The notes: generated from the sequence alone by a model not told the origin. Counted from the first letter of the stretch, positions 1 to 8,654 are shown. The stretch: 37,131 nt of DNA from JBGAWK01 sp044227665 (GCA_044227665.1 JBGAWK010000021.1:1-37131); one strand, 5' to 3'. Program-made: numbers and translations.

Positions 1-25
1 TGGGGCGGTCTGAAAGACCGCCCCA
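1..25. repeat. GC-rich hairpin at left edge
   Basis: A perfect 11-base stem (TGGGGCGGTCT with its complement) closes a 3-base GAA loop, and AACTATTTTTA follows. It stands out in AT-rich DNA. Two similar hairpins occur at 10368-10398 and 20559-20585, so it is probably a member of a dispersed hairpin family. It could also be the terminator of a gene lying left of the window. Only the structure is certain. Confidence 0.7.
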
Positions 26-76
26 ACTATTTTTATACACCATAAAAAAATATTATTCCCTATATTTGCGTTACAA

Positions 77-108
77 TTGCATATAGCTATTTTTTTAATA
101 TATCTTTG
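77..108 (+). promoter_or_regulatory. Bacteroidota-type promoter for the MFS gene
   Basis: A TTG at 77-79 is followed after 21 bases by TATCTTTG at 101-108, an exact match to the Bacteroidota -7 consensus TAnnTTTG. A second match, TATATTTG, lies at 61-68. The start codon at 148 would leave a leader of roughly 35 bases. Confidence 0.55.
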
Positions 109-147
109 AAAAATAAGTATATTTCGTTATTGATAATACTGTAAATT

Positions 148-1380
148 ATGGCAAATCAAGAGCATATAGTCACCAAGAATGTAAATCTTCTGATACTGGT
201 AGCCGCATTGGGTTATTTTGTAGATGTTTACGACTTAGTACTCTTCGGCGTAGTGCGCATAGACAGCCTCAAAAGTTTGGGCATCACCGACGATTTGGCC
301 ATAGGTACCATAGGAAAGTCCTTGCTCAACTATCAGATGATAGGCATGATGATAGGTGGATTTATTTGGGGAATTATCGGAGACAAAAAAGGAAGGCTTT
401 CTGTCCTATTTGGCTCTATCATCATGTATTCACTTGCGAATATACTCAACGGCTACGTACAGACGATAGAGCAATATAAAATATTAAGGTTCATCGCTGG
501 CGTAGGTCTTGCTGGAGAACTCGGTGCCGGCATTACGCTGGTAGCCGAAACTATGAGCAAAGAAAAGAGAGGTATGGGTACTATGCTCGTAGCAAGTATA
601 GGCGTGCTGGGTGCCGTGGTTGCTTCCCTGATGGCGGCAAGGTTTCCATGGCGACATTCCTATCTTATAGGAGGCATTATGGGATTGGGATTATTGGTGC
701 TGCGCATAGGCGTGCATGAATCGGGCATGTATAAGCAGATAGTACATCAAGAAGTGAAAAGAGGCGATTTTCTTTATCTCATTTCTAAAGGAAAATTACT
801 GAGAAAATACTTACTGGTGCTGGCAATAGGGATGCCTATATGGTTTACTATACATTCCTTCATATTTTTCTCCAAGGAGATGAGTCAGGCTATGGGCATG
901 GAAGAAGTAATAAGTCCCAAATATGCCATCATGTTCAACTATATAGGTCTATGTGTAGGGGATATCTGTAGTGGTGCTCTCAGCCAATGGCTAAAAAGTA
1001 GGAAGATGGCTATAGGCGCCTTTATCCTCTTGATAATTACAGCTATATTCATATATTTAAATTGGGGACATACCAGTCTTACCGCTGGATATATATGTTG
1101 TGCAATCATAGGCTTCAGTACAGGCTATTGGGCTGTATTCATTACGGCATCAGCGGAGCAGTTTGGCACAAATCTACGCTCTACAGTAGCTACTACTGCG
1201 CCGAATGTAGTACGGGGTTCTGTTTACTTAGTAGATATTATGGTAAGCTTTTTTGCCGCCACATTCAGCAATTATATTCAGGGTGTGCTTATTACAGGCG
1301 TATTTTTCATAGGCATAGGGCTTATCGCTACTTTCTTTATCAAAGAAACTTTTGGTACCTCCTTGGAATTTACGGAATAG
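148..1380 (+). CDS. MFS transporter (metabolite:H+ symporter-like)
   Basis: A 410-residue inner-membrane protein with about 12 hydrophobic segments, the normal size for a major facilitator. TM1 carries an acidic pair (VDVYD, residues 25-29). The family loop motif between TM2 and TM3 is visible as GDKKGRLSV from residue 78. TM4-TM5 contains the Gly-rich stretch GVGLAGELGAG, similar to sugar or aromatic-acid:proton symporters. The substrate cannot be read from the sequence. It has its own promoter and converges on bshB1 with only 8 bases between the stop codons. The start at 148 is an ATG just upstream of the hydrophilic N-terminus. Confidence 0.85.
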   Translation: MANQEHIVTKNVNLLILVAALGYFVDVYDLVLFGVVRIDSLKSLGITDDLAIGTIGKSLLNYQMIGMMIGGFIWGIIGDKKGRLSVLFGSIIMYSLANILNGYVQTIEQYKILRFIAGVGLAGELGAGITLVAETMSKEKRGMGTMLVASIGVLGAVVASLMAARFPWRHSYLIGGIMGLGLLVLRIGVHESGMYKQIVHQEVKRGDFLYLISKGKLLRKYLLVLAIGMPIWFTIHSFIFFSKEMSQAMGMEEVISPKYAIMFNYIGLCVGDICSGALSQWLKSRKMAIGAFILLIITAIFIYLNWGHTSLTAGYICCAIIGFSTGYWAVFITASAEQFGTNLRSTVATTAPNVVRGSVYLVDIMVSFFAATFSNYIQGVLITGVFFIGIGLIATFFIKETFGTSLEFTE

Positions 1381-1388
1381 GCTGCTTT

Positions 1389-2105
1389 CTAGCGTAAATC
1401 AAAGAGGTTATCTACACCTAAATACCTGCATTTAGTAAAACCTTCCCCATAAGTAACGCCAATTTGTCTGCCCATTTCTCTACATCTTGCTTCATTGAAT
1501 ACTAAGAAATCTTTTGTGCTTATAGGGGTATCGGGTTCTAAGGAATTTTCATCATAAAACTGTGAGTGATATGCCAATATAGACTTTTGGTGTATATGGT
1601 AGTATGATGATATATCTACTACCAAGTCTGGAGTTATATAGTTGTCTTGAATATAACGATATAGGGCTTGGGGTCGCCAAGGACTTTGCTGTACACCGTT
1701 ATCTAAAGTTACTATTTTTTTCAAACCACTCAGAAATGATGCCCTCTGCACTAAGTCCCCTCCTCTGCCGTGATCGGGATGTCTATCACTCTCTGCATTG
1801 CATAGAATAATATCTGGCTGATATCTTCGTATAGCGCTTATGACTTTTAGTAACGATAGTTCATTAATCTCAAAAAAACCATCTCCTAAGTCCAGATTTT
1901 CACGTACTGAAAGTTGGAGTATGTCAGCAGCGACATTGGCTTCGGAATTTCTACTTTCTGCATCGCCACGTGTGCCCATTTCCCCTCTAGTAAGGTCTAT
2001 CACGCCAGTGGTGTACCCCATCTGTCTATGCTTGTACATCGTACCTGAACATGACAACTCCACATCATCGGGATGTGCAGCAAATGCCAAAAGATTGATT
2101 TTCAT
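1389..2105 (-). CDS. bshB1: Bacillithiol biosynthesis deacetylase BshB1
   Basis: A 238-residue zinc-dependent deacetylase of the PIG-L/LmbE family. It should remove the acetyl group from GlcNAc-malate during bacillithiol synthesis in the cytoplasm. The family's first zinc motif AHPDD is at residues 10-14, and HPDH (109-112) supplies the second ligand region. The stretch TRGEMGTRG is characteristic of BshB1. Length is normal. It lies 31 bases downstream of the amidotransferase gene on the same strand, with its own -7 box, so it may be transcribed alone or with that gene. bshA and bshC are not in the window. Bacillithiol is known from several Bacteroidota. Confidence 0.88.
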   Translation of the reverse strand: MKINLLAFAAHPDDVELSCSGTMYKHRQMGYTTGVIDLTRGEMGTRGDAESRNSEANVAADILQLSVRENLDLGDGFFEINELSLLKVISAIRRYQPDIILCNAESDRHPDHGRGGDLVQRASFLSGLKKIVTLDNGVQQSPWRPQALYRYIQDNYITPDLVVDISSYYHIHQKSILAYHSQFYDENSLEPDTPISTKDFLVFNEARCREMGRQIGVTYGEGFTKCRYLGVDNLFDLR

Positions 2106-2113
2106 ATTATTTG

Positions 2114-2121
2114 CAAAAATA
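2114..2121 (-). promoter_or_regulatory. -7 box upstream of bshB1
   Basis: On the minus strand this reads TATTTTTG, matching TAnnTTTG, with 8 bases between it and the bshB1 ATG. Transcription from it would give a nearly leaderless mRNA. Confidence 0.4.
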
Positions 2122-2136
2122 GTAAATACCTTTTCT

Positions 2137-2826
2137 TTATGATGCCAAATAGTCTAAAATCTTATGCAGAGCAGAATGGCAATACTCAAAGTATGAATAT
2201 GCTTCTCTAATATCTTTCTCACTTTGTATATATTTTCCTCGCAATAATTCATCCTTACCGTAATGTAGAAGCTCCAAAACAGAGTTTTTATCCATTTCCA
2301 AATGATATTGCAATGCCACTACCCTATCGCCGTAAATAAATCCCTGACAATCCGTGGCAGCACTCTTCCCTATAGATTGTGCATTTGGCGGCAACTCAAA
2401 GGCATCCCCATGCCAATGAAACACTACATCTTCACCTCCCGATGCTGAGCAGAAGTCCAAGTCTATAGCTTCATCGGAATACTGGATGGGAAACCACCCT
2501 ATTTCCTTTTCTTTATTTACAAATACCTTTGCACCCAATACCCCTGCCAATAATTGAGCCCCCAAGCATATACCCAAAATTTTCTTCCCATTATCGAGGG
2601 CATTTTTGATAAATAATTTTTCATCAATAAGCCAAGGAAATTGTTTTTCATCATATACGCCCATAGGTCCACCCATAATGATGAGCATATCTATATCTTC
2701 TAATTCAGGAAATTTATACTCTGTAAAAAATCTGGTATAGCTAATCTTATAGCCTTGTACATCACACCACGTCTTTATTACGCCCAATCCTTCATACGGA
2801 ATATGCTGAAAACAGTGAATATGCAT
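2137..2826 (-). CDS. Class I glutamine amidotransferase (GMP synthase-like)
   Basis: A 229-residue protein made only of the class I glutaminase domain. The catalytic triad is visible: Cys87 in GICLGAQ, and His175 and Glu177 in QYHLE. The oxyanion region is MGGPMG (51-56). There is no synthetase domain, so it is not full GuaA; such stand-alone proteins are usually annotated as GMP synthase glutamine amidotransferase-like, and their true acceptor is often unknown. I chose the ATG at 2826 over an in-frame TTG six bases upstream (2832), because a TATTTTTG promoter box begins four bases from the ATG and would overlap the TTG. bshB1 follows on the same strand. Confidence 0.82.
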   Translation of the reverse strand: MHIHCFQHIPYEGLGVIKTWCDVQGYKISYTRFFTEYKFPELEDIDMLIIMGGPMGVYDEKQFPWLIDEKLFIKNALDNGKKILGICLGAQLLAGVLGAKVFVNKEKEIGWFPIQYSDEAIDLDFCSASGGEDVVFHWHGDAFELPPNAQSIGKSAATDCQGFIYGDRVVALQYHLEMDKNSVLELLHYGKDELLRGKYIQSEKDIREAYSYFEYCHSALHKILDYLAS

Positions 2827-2829
2827 AAA

Positions 2830-2837
2830 CAAAAATA
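2830..2837 (-). promoter_or_regulatory. -7 box upstream of the amidotransferase gene
   Basis: The minus strand reads TATTTTTG, which ends 3 bases before the chosen ATG at 2826. This favours that start and suggests a leaderless transcript. Confidence 0.4.
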
Positions 2838-2897
2838 ATTATTGGTAAGCGTTTGGAAGTAAAATATAATTTTTATTTTAGTACAATATTATTTGTA

Positions 2898-5066
2898 ATG
2901 ATCAAAATTATACGCATATTTTTATTTATGCTGCCAATAGTTAATGATATGATAAAGAAGTTTTTAGACGCTATTTTTCATCATCTTTCTTCTGTAATAC
3001 TGCTCGCATTAGTAAATATTTTGTTATTCACAGATAATGGGAAAGATGTTCTTATTATTGCCTGTGAAAACCAATTGAAATATGGCTTCACGCTAATAGC
3101 GTTTATTTTTTGGATTATTGTAGTGTGGTATAGTGCCCATCTAAACGCACTTTCAGAATTTATAAACCCTATTAATAAATATATACCTAGTATATTACTC
3201 AACTTGGGTGCTTCTTTGTTTATTACCCGTCTTTTAACGCTTAGCTTCAATTACCCATTTCATATATTCACTATTCTATTATTCATACTTTTATCTATAC
3301 TATATGAATATTTTGGCATAATAAGACCAAAGCTTAGACCTATATATATTGTATCACTACTCTTTACGCTTGTTTTAATATGTTTTTTATCAAGTATTTA
3401 TATATTTAATTTTAAAACAAAATTTAGATTGTTCTTTTTGGCAATAAATGTCTTTGTGCTATACACCTATGTCATTTATATAATAAATAACCGAAATAGA
3501 ATCACATGGATATCTCGTATTATTCCTTATAATTTTTCTTTCCTTATTGATAAAAATGCATCTTTTTTTAAGTCAATGACAGCTATTGATGTCTGTACAA
3601 ATAGAGAAAAATATTTCTTCTTCTTTTTCAATATCTTGTCCTCTTTGATATTCATCTGCTATTTAGTCATAATTTTATCTCTAAAATTTGCAGTATCCGT
3701 AGGGCCTTTGGCTGTTACAATAATTTCTTTTACTATCCTGATTGGAACTTTCAACTTCCTTGCAGTAGTATCCAAGCGCATAGGATTTAATATTAATATC
3801 CTCCTCATTATTCTGGCACTAATTATCGGCACTAGCCATAAAGATATGCATCAGATAAATACATTAAAATATAGTGAGCCGGCTTATAATAGTGTAAGGA
3901 ATTCTGTGCCCGAATTTATTGATAGATGGCTGGAAGCCCGGAATAATTTGGATAAAGACAGTAATTATGTAGCCTATATCGTTCTTAGCGACGGTGGAGG
4001 TGCTCGTTCTGCTGCATGGGTATCAAAGGTGCTATCAAAATTAGAAGATTCTACTTCGGGAAACTTCAGCAAACATATACTCGCCATTGCCGGAGCATCT
4101 GGAGGCTCACTAGGAAATTCTATATTTTACAGTCTTCTGTCGCACAAAGAAAAAACCGGGGCCTCTATAAATTGTAAAAATTATTCAGATGCTTTCTGCA
4201 AAAAAGACTTTTTAAGCTATACCATAGCAAGATTTCTTTCCATGGACTATGCCAAGTATATTTTTGGCAATACATTCTATGATAGAGCTCGGGCTACAGA
4301 ATTATCTTTTGAGTATTCTGAATTAAAGGATAACGTTATAGAAAAACAATTTGCAGCACCGTTCGATTCATTATTTTCAAATACAGGAATGCTACCCGCA
4401 TTTTTTATCAATGTCACAAATATGAAAAACGGAACGCCTGCTTATGTTAGTAATATCATCTTAAGCGATAAGCAAAGGGTCAATGTATTGAACTTACTAC
4501 CTTGCAACCTCACGATGAGTCTATCTACTGCTACCATGCTTAGTGCAAGATTTCCGTACATTTCTCCTGCCGGAAGTGTAGTGTCTAAAGAAGGGAAATA
4601 TTATTATTTTGTGGATGGTGGCTATTTTGACAACTCTGGAGCCAATACAATCCAAAGCTTTATCACAGAAGTATATTCCTATCTAAAAAACAAACCTGAA
4701 ATTTTAAAAAAACTACAAATTAAGATTTTTTCTATACATAATGGCGAAAATAGTCCCGAAGCAAGCAAAAGTTTACACCCCATAGAGAATGACCTTTTGT
4801 CTCCATTTGTAACCTTGATTGGCATTCAAAATGCTAATACAAGCTTTGGCAATGAGGAATTAACACAATATATAAATCAGAATTTCAAAAAAACTAATAA
4901 TTACGCCATTAGTCTTTATTCTTCAAAAAACTATGGCGATTGTAATCTTAGAGAAGAAACATATCCTATGAGTTGGACTAACAGCAATTATCAATTAAGC
5001 AGAATGGACAACCGTCTAAAAAATTATGATTTAAATACAATCTTAGATGAATTGAAATCAAACTAA
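2898..5066 (+). CDS. Membrane-anchored patatin-like phospholipase
   Basis: A 722-residue protein. The first 310 residues or so contain about nine or ten hydrophobic segments. The C-terminal half is a patatin-type lipid acyl hydrolase. The oxyanion loop is GGGAR (366-370), the nucleophile elbow GASGG (Ser401) and the dyad Asp sits in DGG (Asp573), all in the expected order. The residue after GGGAR is Ser where the family usually has Gly. The predicted reaction is hydrolysis of lipid acyl esters at a membrane. The frame stays open to a TTG at 2853; I prefer the ATG at 2898, but ATGs at 2928 and 2949 are also possible. The amidotransferase gene diverges on the left; carbonic anhydrase converges 13 bases from the stop. 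Confidence 0.75.
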   Translation: MIKIIRIFLFMLPIVNDMIKKFLDAIFHHLSSVILLALVNILLFTDNGKDVLIIACENQLKYGFTLIAFIFWIIVVWYSAHLNALSEFINPINKYIPSILLNLGASLFITRLLTLSFNYPFHIFTILLFILLSILYEYFGIIRPKLRPIYIVSLLFTLVLICFLSSIYIFNFKTKFRLFFLAINVFVLYTYVIYIINNRNRITWISRIIPYNFSFLIDKNASFFKSMTAIDVCTNREKYFFFFFNILSSLIFICYLVIILSLKFAVSVGPLAVTIISFTILIGTFNFLAVVSKRIGFNINILLIILALIIGTSHKDMHQINTLKYSEPAYNSVRNSVPEFIDRWLEARNNLDKDSNYVAYIVLSDGGGARSAAWVSKVLSKLEDSTSGNFSKHILAIAGASGGSLGNSIFYSLLSHKEKTGASINCKNYSDAFCKKDFLSYTIARFLSMDYAKYIFGNTFYDRARATELSFEYSELKDNVIEKQFAAPFDSLFSNTGMLPAFFINVTNMKNGTPAYVSNIILSDKQRVNVLNLLPCNLTMSLSTATMLSARFPYISPAGSVVSKEGKYYYFVDGGYFDNSGANTIQSFITEVYSYLKNKPEILKKLQIKIFSIHNGENSPEASKSLHPIENDLLSPFVTLIGIQNANTSFGNEELTQYINQNFKKTNNYAISLYSSKNYGDCNLREETYPMSWTNSNYQLSRMDNRLKNYDLNTILDELKSN

Positions 5067-5079
5067 CCCCCTCCTTACA

Positions 5080-5778
5080 TCATTCATAATCGAAGAAGTC
5101 CACTCTCCCGCTATTCGTATTATAGAAAGCAGCCGCAATCCTTAATTCCTTGCTTTCTATATGCTTTTTGAGTATGGTGCTTTCCACCATAATATCTTTT
5201 ATAGTTTGTACTACATTATTTCTCGTCATTTCATCAGTATGTTCTTCGTAGAATGACCTTACTAATCCATCTTCATCCAGTGACGGCTTTATCTGATTGG
5301 CTATAGCTGTAAGGTGTCCCATTTGTATATTATTCATAGCACCCTTTACAGCTCCACAATTACTATGTCCCATCACGACTATGAGTTTACAATGTTTTGC
5401 AGCAACAGCATATTCCATACTTCCTAAAATATAATCATCATGAATATTTCCCGCAACTCTAGCTACGAAAATATTACCTATTCCTTGGTCAAATATGATC
5501 TCTGGAGGAACACGAGCATCTATACATGAAAGGATAAATGCATAAGGATGCTGGACTATACTAGTATTCTTTATCTGTTGCGGATAATCCACATTTACCA
5601 TACTGTCTTCTAAGAATCTTACGTTTCCTTCTTTAAGATACTGTATTGCCTCCGCTCCATCCTTGGGAAGTATAGGATATGTGCTATTATGAATATCCTT
5701 TGGGGGAGATTGACAGGAAACTAAGAGACTTAGCAATATCAAGTGACTGATTATATGCATTTGAATACGATTTAACAT
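5080..5778 (-). CDS. Beta-carbonic anhydrase, lipoprotein type
   Basis: A 232-residue beta-class carbonic anhydrase that interconverts CO2 and bicarbonate. The zinc site is clear: Cys85 and the Asp87-Arg89 dyad in SCIDARVPP, then His138 and Cys141 in HSNCGAVKGA. Unlike the usual cytoplasmic enzyme, it begins with a hydrophobic leader ending LLVSC, a lipobox with Cys22, so it is probably anchored to a membrane on the periplasmic side. An ATG at 5760 would also give a workable signal peptide. The gene diverges from the Rrf2 regulator and shares its 67-base intergenic region. A weak -7 box (TATTATTG, minus strand, 5787-5794) abuts the putative operator at 5795. Confidence 0.85.
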   Translation of the reverse strand: MLNRIQMHIISHLILLSLLVSCQSPPKDIHNSTYPILPKDGAEAIQYLKEGNVRFLEDSMVNVDYPQQIKNTSIVQHPYAFILSCIDARVPPEIIFDQGIGNIFVARVAGNIHDDYILGSMEYAVAAKHCKLIVVMGHSNCGAVKGAMNNIQMGHLTAIANQIKPSLDEDGLVRSFYEEHTDEMTRNNVVQTIKDIMVESTILKKHIESKELRIAAAFYNTNSGRVDFFDYE

Positions 5779-5794
5779 TAAAAAAACAATAATA

Positions 5795-5808
5795 GGACAA
5801 TTTTATCC
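5795..5808. promoter_or_regulatory. Putative operator, RGAYA-N4-TATCY copy 1
   Basis: The sequence GGACAATTTTATCC is an imperfect 5-4-5 inverted repeat. It lies between the carbonic anhydrase and Rrf2 genes. Close relatives occur upstream of norC (6340-6353) and upstream of the porin-norQD segment (15326-15339). The T-rich flank on the right is also similar to that of the third copy. The binding protein is unknown; candidates are the adjacent Rrf2 protein or a Crp/Fnr-type NO sensor encoded elsewhere. Confidence 0.4.
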
Positions 5809-5820
5809 TTTTTTATATAT

Positions 5821-5841
5821 TAACTTTGTTAACTATATTTG
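5821..5841 (+). promoter_or_regulatory. Tandem -7 boxes and small palindrome before the Rrf2 gene
   Basis: TAACTTTG (5821-5828) and TATATTTG (5834-5841) both match TAnnTTTG, and the second ends 4 bases before the ATG at 5846. A short inverted repeat, TTAAC-TTT-GTTAA (5820-5832), overlaps the first box and could be an autoregulatory site. Confidence 0.45.
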
Positions 5842-5845
5842 AAGT

Positions 5846-6277
5846 ATGTTATCTAAGACTTGTGAATATGGCGTAAAAGCTACGATATACATCGCACTTC
5901 AATCCATGTCAGGAAAGCGTACTAGCTTGAAGTATATTACCAAAGAAATTGATTCGCCAGAAGCTTTTACTGCCAAAATCTTACAGAAATTAGCCAAAGC
6001 AAATATTGTAGAATCAATAAAGGGATTGAATGGTGGCTTTGAAATATCTGAAGAAAAACGTAAGAACACTAAGTTGTCTGAAATAGTTTTTGCGCTAGAT
6101 GGTGATGAACTCGCACACAGATGTTTTTTGGGTCTGCCACAATGTTCTCACGAAAACCCTTGCTCTGTACACTATAAATACAAGCCTGTTAGAGAAAGTT
6201 TACTCTTACTGATACATAACACTACTATTGAAGAAATGGCTAGAGACATAAAAACTAAAAACGCCATATTAAAATAA
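5846..6277 (+). CDS. Rrf2-family Fe-S transcriptional regulator (NsrR/IscR-like)
   Basis: A 143-residue winged-helix regulator of the Rrf2 family, normal in length. The N-terminal half (MLSKTCEYGVKA, and later GLNGGFEI) is the typical DNA-binding part. Three cysteines, Cys93, Cys100 and Cys106 (spacing x6 and x5), lie in the region that binds a Fe-S cluster in NsrR and IscR. In NsrR the cluster senses nitric oxide. Its position just ahead of norCB-nirS, divergent from carbonic anhydrase, makes an NO- or redox-sensing role in control of denitrification likely, but that is inferred. The leader appears to be almost absent. Confidence 0.85.
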   Translation: MLSKTCEYGVKATIYIALQSMSGKRTSLKYITKEIDSPEAFTAKILQKLAKANIVESIKGLNGGFEISEEKRKNTKLSEIVFALDGDELAHRCFLGLPQCSHENPCSVHYKYKPVRESLLLLIHNTTIEEMARDIKTKNAILK

Positions 6278-6339
6278 TTTTTTAACGAAAAAGAGACTAA
6301 AATAAGCTTTATAAATAATAAATTTAGCAAAACAAAATC

Positions 6340-6353
6340 AGACAAAAATATCT
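6340..6353. promoter_or_regulatory. Putative operator, RGAYA-N4-TATCY copy 2, before norC
   Basis: The sequence AGACAAAAATATCT shares the half-sites of the copies at 5795 and 15326 with the same 4-base spacer. It begins 41 bases before the norC start. A weak -7-like box, TAAATTTA (6319-6326), lies upstream of it, so the site could overlap or follow the transcription start. Confidence 0.35.
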
Positions 6354-6380
6354 TATTAATTAATTATAAAACTAAAAATT

Positions 6381-6821
6381 ATGTTATCAAAAAGTCAGGC
6401 ACGGGCATTTTTTCTTGGAGGAACGATTCTCAGCTTTGCAGTATTTATTGCATTGTCGTGGCATACCCTCAGCAAGGAAGTACCCAAAAACACCAATTCC
6501 CAAAATCTCACGCCACAGGTAGTAGCTGGGAAGAAAATTTGGGAAGCTAACAACTGCATGGGCTGTCACACCATCTTGGGTGAAGGTGCCTACTATGCAC
6601 CAGAACTCACCAAAGTATATGAACGAAGAAGAGAAGCCTATATCAAGGCCGTATTAATGTCTAAAACGCCGTGGTCGCCACGACAACGCAAGATGGTAGC
6701 TTATGGATTCTCCGAACAAGAAGCCAATGATATGGTTGCTTTCTTCAAATGGATCAACGAGACAGACTTAAATGGGTTTCCTGCAAAGCCTAAGTATAAT
6801 TCAACAATAAACACTAAATAA
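6381..6821 (+). CDS. norC: Nitric oxide reductase subunit C
   Basis: The cytochrome c subunit of cNor, 146 residues. One N-terminal transmembrane anchor (about 9-28) is followed by a periplasmic domain with a single haem-c site, Cys59-Met-Gly-Cys62-His63. The stretch CHTILGEGAYYAPEL is diagnostic of NorC. It passes electrons to NorB for reduction of NO to N2O. norB starts 7 bases downstream. This is the first gene of the operon-like run norC-norB-cytochrome c-nirS. Confidence 0.93.
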   Translation: MLSKSQARAFFLGGTILSFAVFIALSWHTLSKEVPKNTNSQNLTPQVVAGKKIWEANNCMGCHTILGEGAYYAPELTKVYERRREAYIKAVLMSKTPWSPRQRKMVAYGFSEQEANDMVAFFKWINETDLNGFPAKPKYNSTINTK

Positions 6822-6828
6822 TTAAGTC

Positions 6829-8169
6829 ATGAAATATAAATCACAAAAAGTAGCCTATTGGTTTTTTGCCTTATCTATGTTGTTACTTTCTCTTCAAATC
6901 ATTTATGGTTTTATCATGGGATTTGCACACATGGGCTATGATGTATTACATACGGTAATTCCGTTCAATACTGCACGTGCAGTACATACCAATCTTCTCG
7001 TTGTATGGCTATTGTCAGGATTTATGGGTGCCGCATACTATATCATACCCGAAGAAGCAGAGAATGAATTAGTGAGCGTAAAATTAGCCTATGTGCAATT
7101 AATATCTTTAGCCGTAGTGGGCGTAATAGCCATTATAGGCTACCATCTCAATTATTGGGAAGGCAGAAAATTCTTAGAGATACCTCGTCCCTTGGACTGG
7201 CTGGTAGTGGTAAATGTACTCACCTTCTTAGGCATAATTTTAGCAACTTTATTTAAAGGAAAAAAACGCACCACTACCTCATTGGTATTATCTATGGGCT
7301 TACTCTTTGCGGCTGTACTCTATCTGCCGGGGATGATATGGTTCGACAATCAAACTATGGATTCTTTCTTCAGATGGTGGGTAGTGCATCTTTGGGTAGA
7401 AGGTGTATGGGAACTTATTATGGGTGGTATTCTAGCCTTTTTACTTATCAAAATTACAGGTGTAGATCGTGAGGTGATAGAAAAATGGTTGTATGTCATC
7501 GTAGGTCTCACATTTATATCAGGCATATTGGGTACGGGACATCACTACTATTATATTGGTGCGCCAAAATATTGGCTTATGATAGGTGGAATATTCTCTG
7601 CCTTAGAACCCTTGGCATTCTTAGGAATGGCATTATTTGCCGTAGCCATGTATCGCAAAGGTGAAAAGAAACATCCAAATAAGATAGCACTAAGCTGGAC
7701 TCTTGGCACAGCTATCGTATCTTTCGTAGGTGCAGGACTGCTAGGGATGGCACATACCTTGCCACAGGTAAATCTATATACCCATGGCACTTTAGTAACA
7801 GCCATGCACGGACACTTGGCATTCTGGGGTGCTTATGGCATGATTGTACTTGCCATAATCAGCTATACCATGCCCAACCTTACAGGCAGAAAGTTCTATG
7901 ATTCAGGAAGAGGCACTTTAGCATTTTGGCTCTCCAACATAGGTATGTTGGGGATGACAGTAGCCTTCGGTGTAGCAGGTGTAGCACAGGTATATTTAGA
8001 GAGAATAATGGGATTAGACTTTGGCGAAGTTCAGCGCGAAATACAAGTACACTTTGGCATATTAATAATATGCGCTACCATGTTTACTGCCGGAATCTCC
8101 TTATTTATATACGAATTCATACAATACGGCTTACCTAATGATGAGGCATTAGAAACAACACAACAATAA
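6829..8169 (+). CDS. norB: Nitric oxide reductase subunit B
   Basis: A 446-residue catalytic subunit of cytochrome c-dependent NO reductase, with about 12 transmembrane segments. All key residues can be placed. Low-spin haem b ligands are His53 and His329, and the haem b3 ligand is His327 (HGHLAFWG). The non-haem iron site is His187, His238 and His239, with Glu191, plus Glu195 nearby in the same helix (HLWVEGVWE). Spacing follows Pseudomonas NorB with an offset of about 20. It lacks the quinol-oxidising N-terminal extension of qNor and is therefore a cNor. It makes N2O from two NO at the inner membrane. Confidence 0.95.
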   Translation: MKYKSQKVAYWFFALSMLLLSLQIIYGFIMGFAHMGYDVLHTVIPFNTARAVHTNLLVVWLLSGFMGAAYYIIPEEAENELVSVKLAYVQLISLAVVGVIAIIGYHLNYWEGRKFLEIPRPLDWLVVVNVLTFLGIILATLFKGKKRTTTSLVLSMGLLFAAVLYLPGMIWFDNQTMDSFFRWWVVHLWVEGVWELIMGGILAFLLIKITGVDREVIEKWLYVIVGLTFISGILGTGHHYYYIGAPKYWLMIGGIFSALEPLAFLGMALFAVAMYRKGEKKHPNKIALSWTLGTAIVSFVGAGLLGMAHTLPQVNLYTHGTLVTAMHGHLAFWGAYGMIVLAIISYTMPNLTGRKFYDSGRGTLAFWLSNIGMLGMTVAFGVAGVAQVYLERIMGLDFGEVQREIQVHFGILIICATMFTAGISLFIYEFIQYGLPNDEALETTQQ

Positions 8170-8195
8170 TTATTAAACATATTAAATAATACAAC

Positions 8196-8654
8196 ATGAA
8201 AATCAAAATCTTAATTAGTGCAGTTGCAGCATTGTTAATAATGGCATGTAGCAACAAAAAAAGCGAAGAAAATTCAGCCTCTGCTGAGCCACCACAAAGT
8301 ATGGTAGAAGAACCACAAGCTGCTACAAGTACAGGTGGTGCAGGAGAAGCCAATTATCAAAAGATATGTGTAGCTTGCCATCAGGCAGATGGCAAAGGTA
8401 TTCCTAACGCATTTCCTCCCTTAGCAGGTTCCGACTACCTCAATGGCGATGTAAATAAAGCTATTTCTGCTGTCGTACATGGGCTAAATGGGGAAATTAC
8501 TGTCAACGGTGCAAAATTCAATGGCACTATGACTCCACAGCCGCTGAATGACCAAGAAGTAGCCGATGTGCTTACTTACGTATATAGCCAATGGGGAAAT
8601 AATGGCACTGTCATAACTCCTGATATGGTAGCAAAAATCAGAGCAGAAAAATAA
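8196..8654 (+). CDS. Lipoprotein c-type cytochrome
   Basis: A 152-residue protein with a signal peptide ending LLIMAC (lipobox Cys18), a Ser/Ala/Glu/Pro-rich linker to about residue 50, and a class I cytochrome c domain with Cys58-Val-Ala-Cys61-His62. A later Met (GTMTPQP) could be the axial ligand. It sits between norB and nirS, 26 and 34 bases from its neighbours. It is therefore the likely electron carrier or donor for NirS or NorC, taking the place of cytochrome c551 (NirM) or NirC of Pseudomonas. That role is inferred from position. No lysine-rich or multihaem features are seen. Confidence 0.85.
   Translation: MKIKILISAVAALLIMACSNKKSEENSASAEPPQSMVEEPQAATSTGGAGEANYQKICVACHQADGKGIPNAFPPLAGSDYLNGDVNKAISAVVHGLNGEITVNGAKFNGTMTPQPLNDQEVADVLTYVYSQWGNNGTVITPDMVAKIRAEK

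Noticed and set aside
1062..1397. A 111-codon plus-strand frame overlapping the end of the MFS gene
   Set aside because: It is out of frame within the conserved transmembrane region, and its translation is rich in Tyr, Cys and Arg without any domain.
2898..5066. Patatin as an antiphage (CBASS-type) effector
   Set aside because: No cyclase, ubiquitin-like or sensor gene is adjacent; neighbours are metabolic genes on their own promoters.
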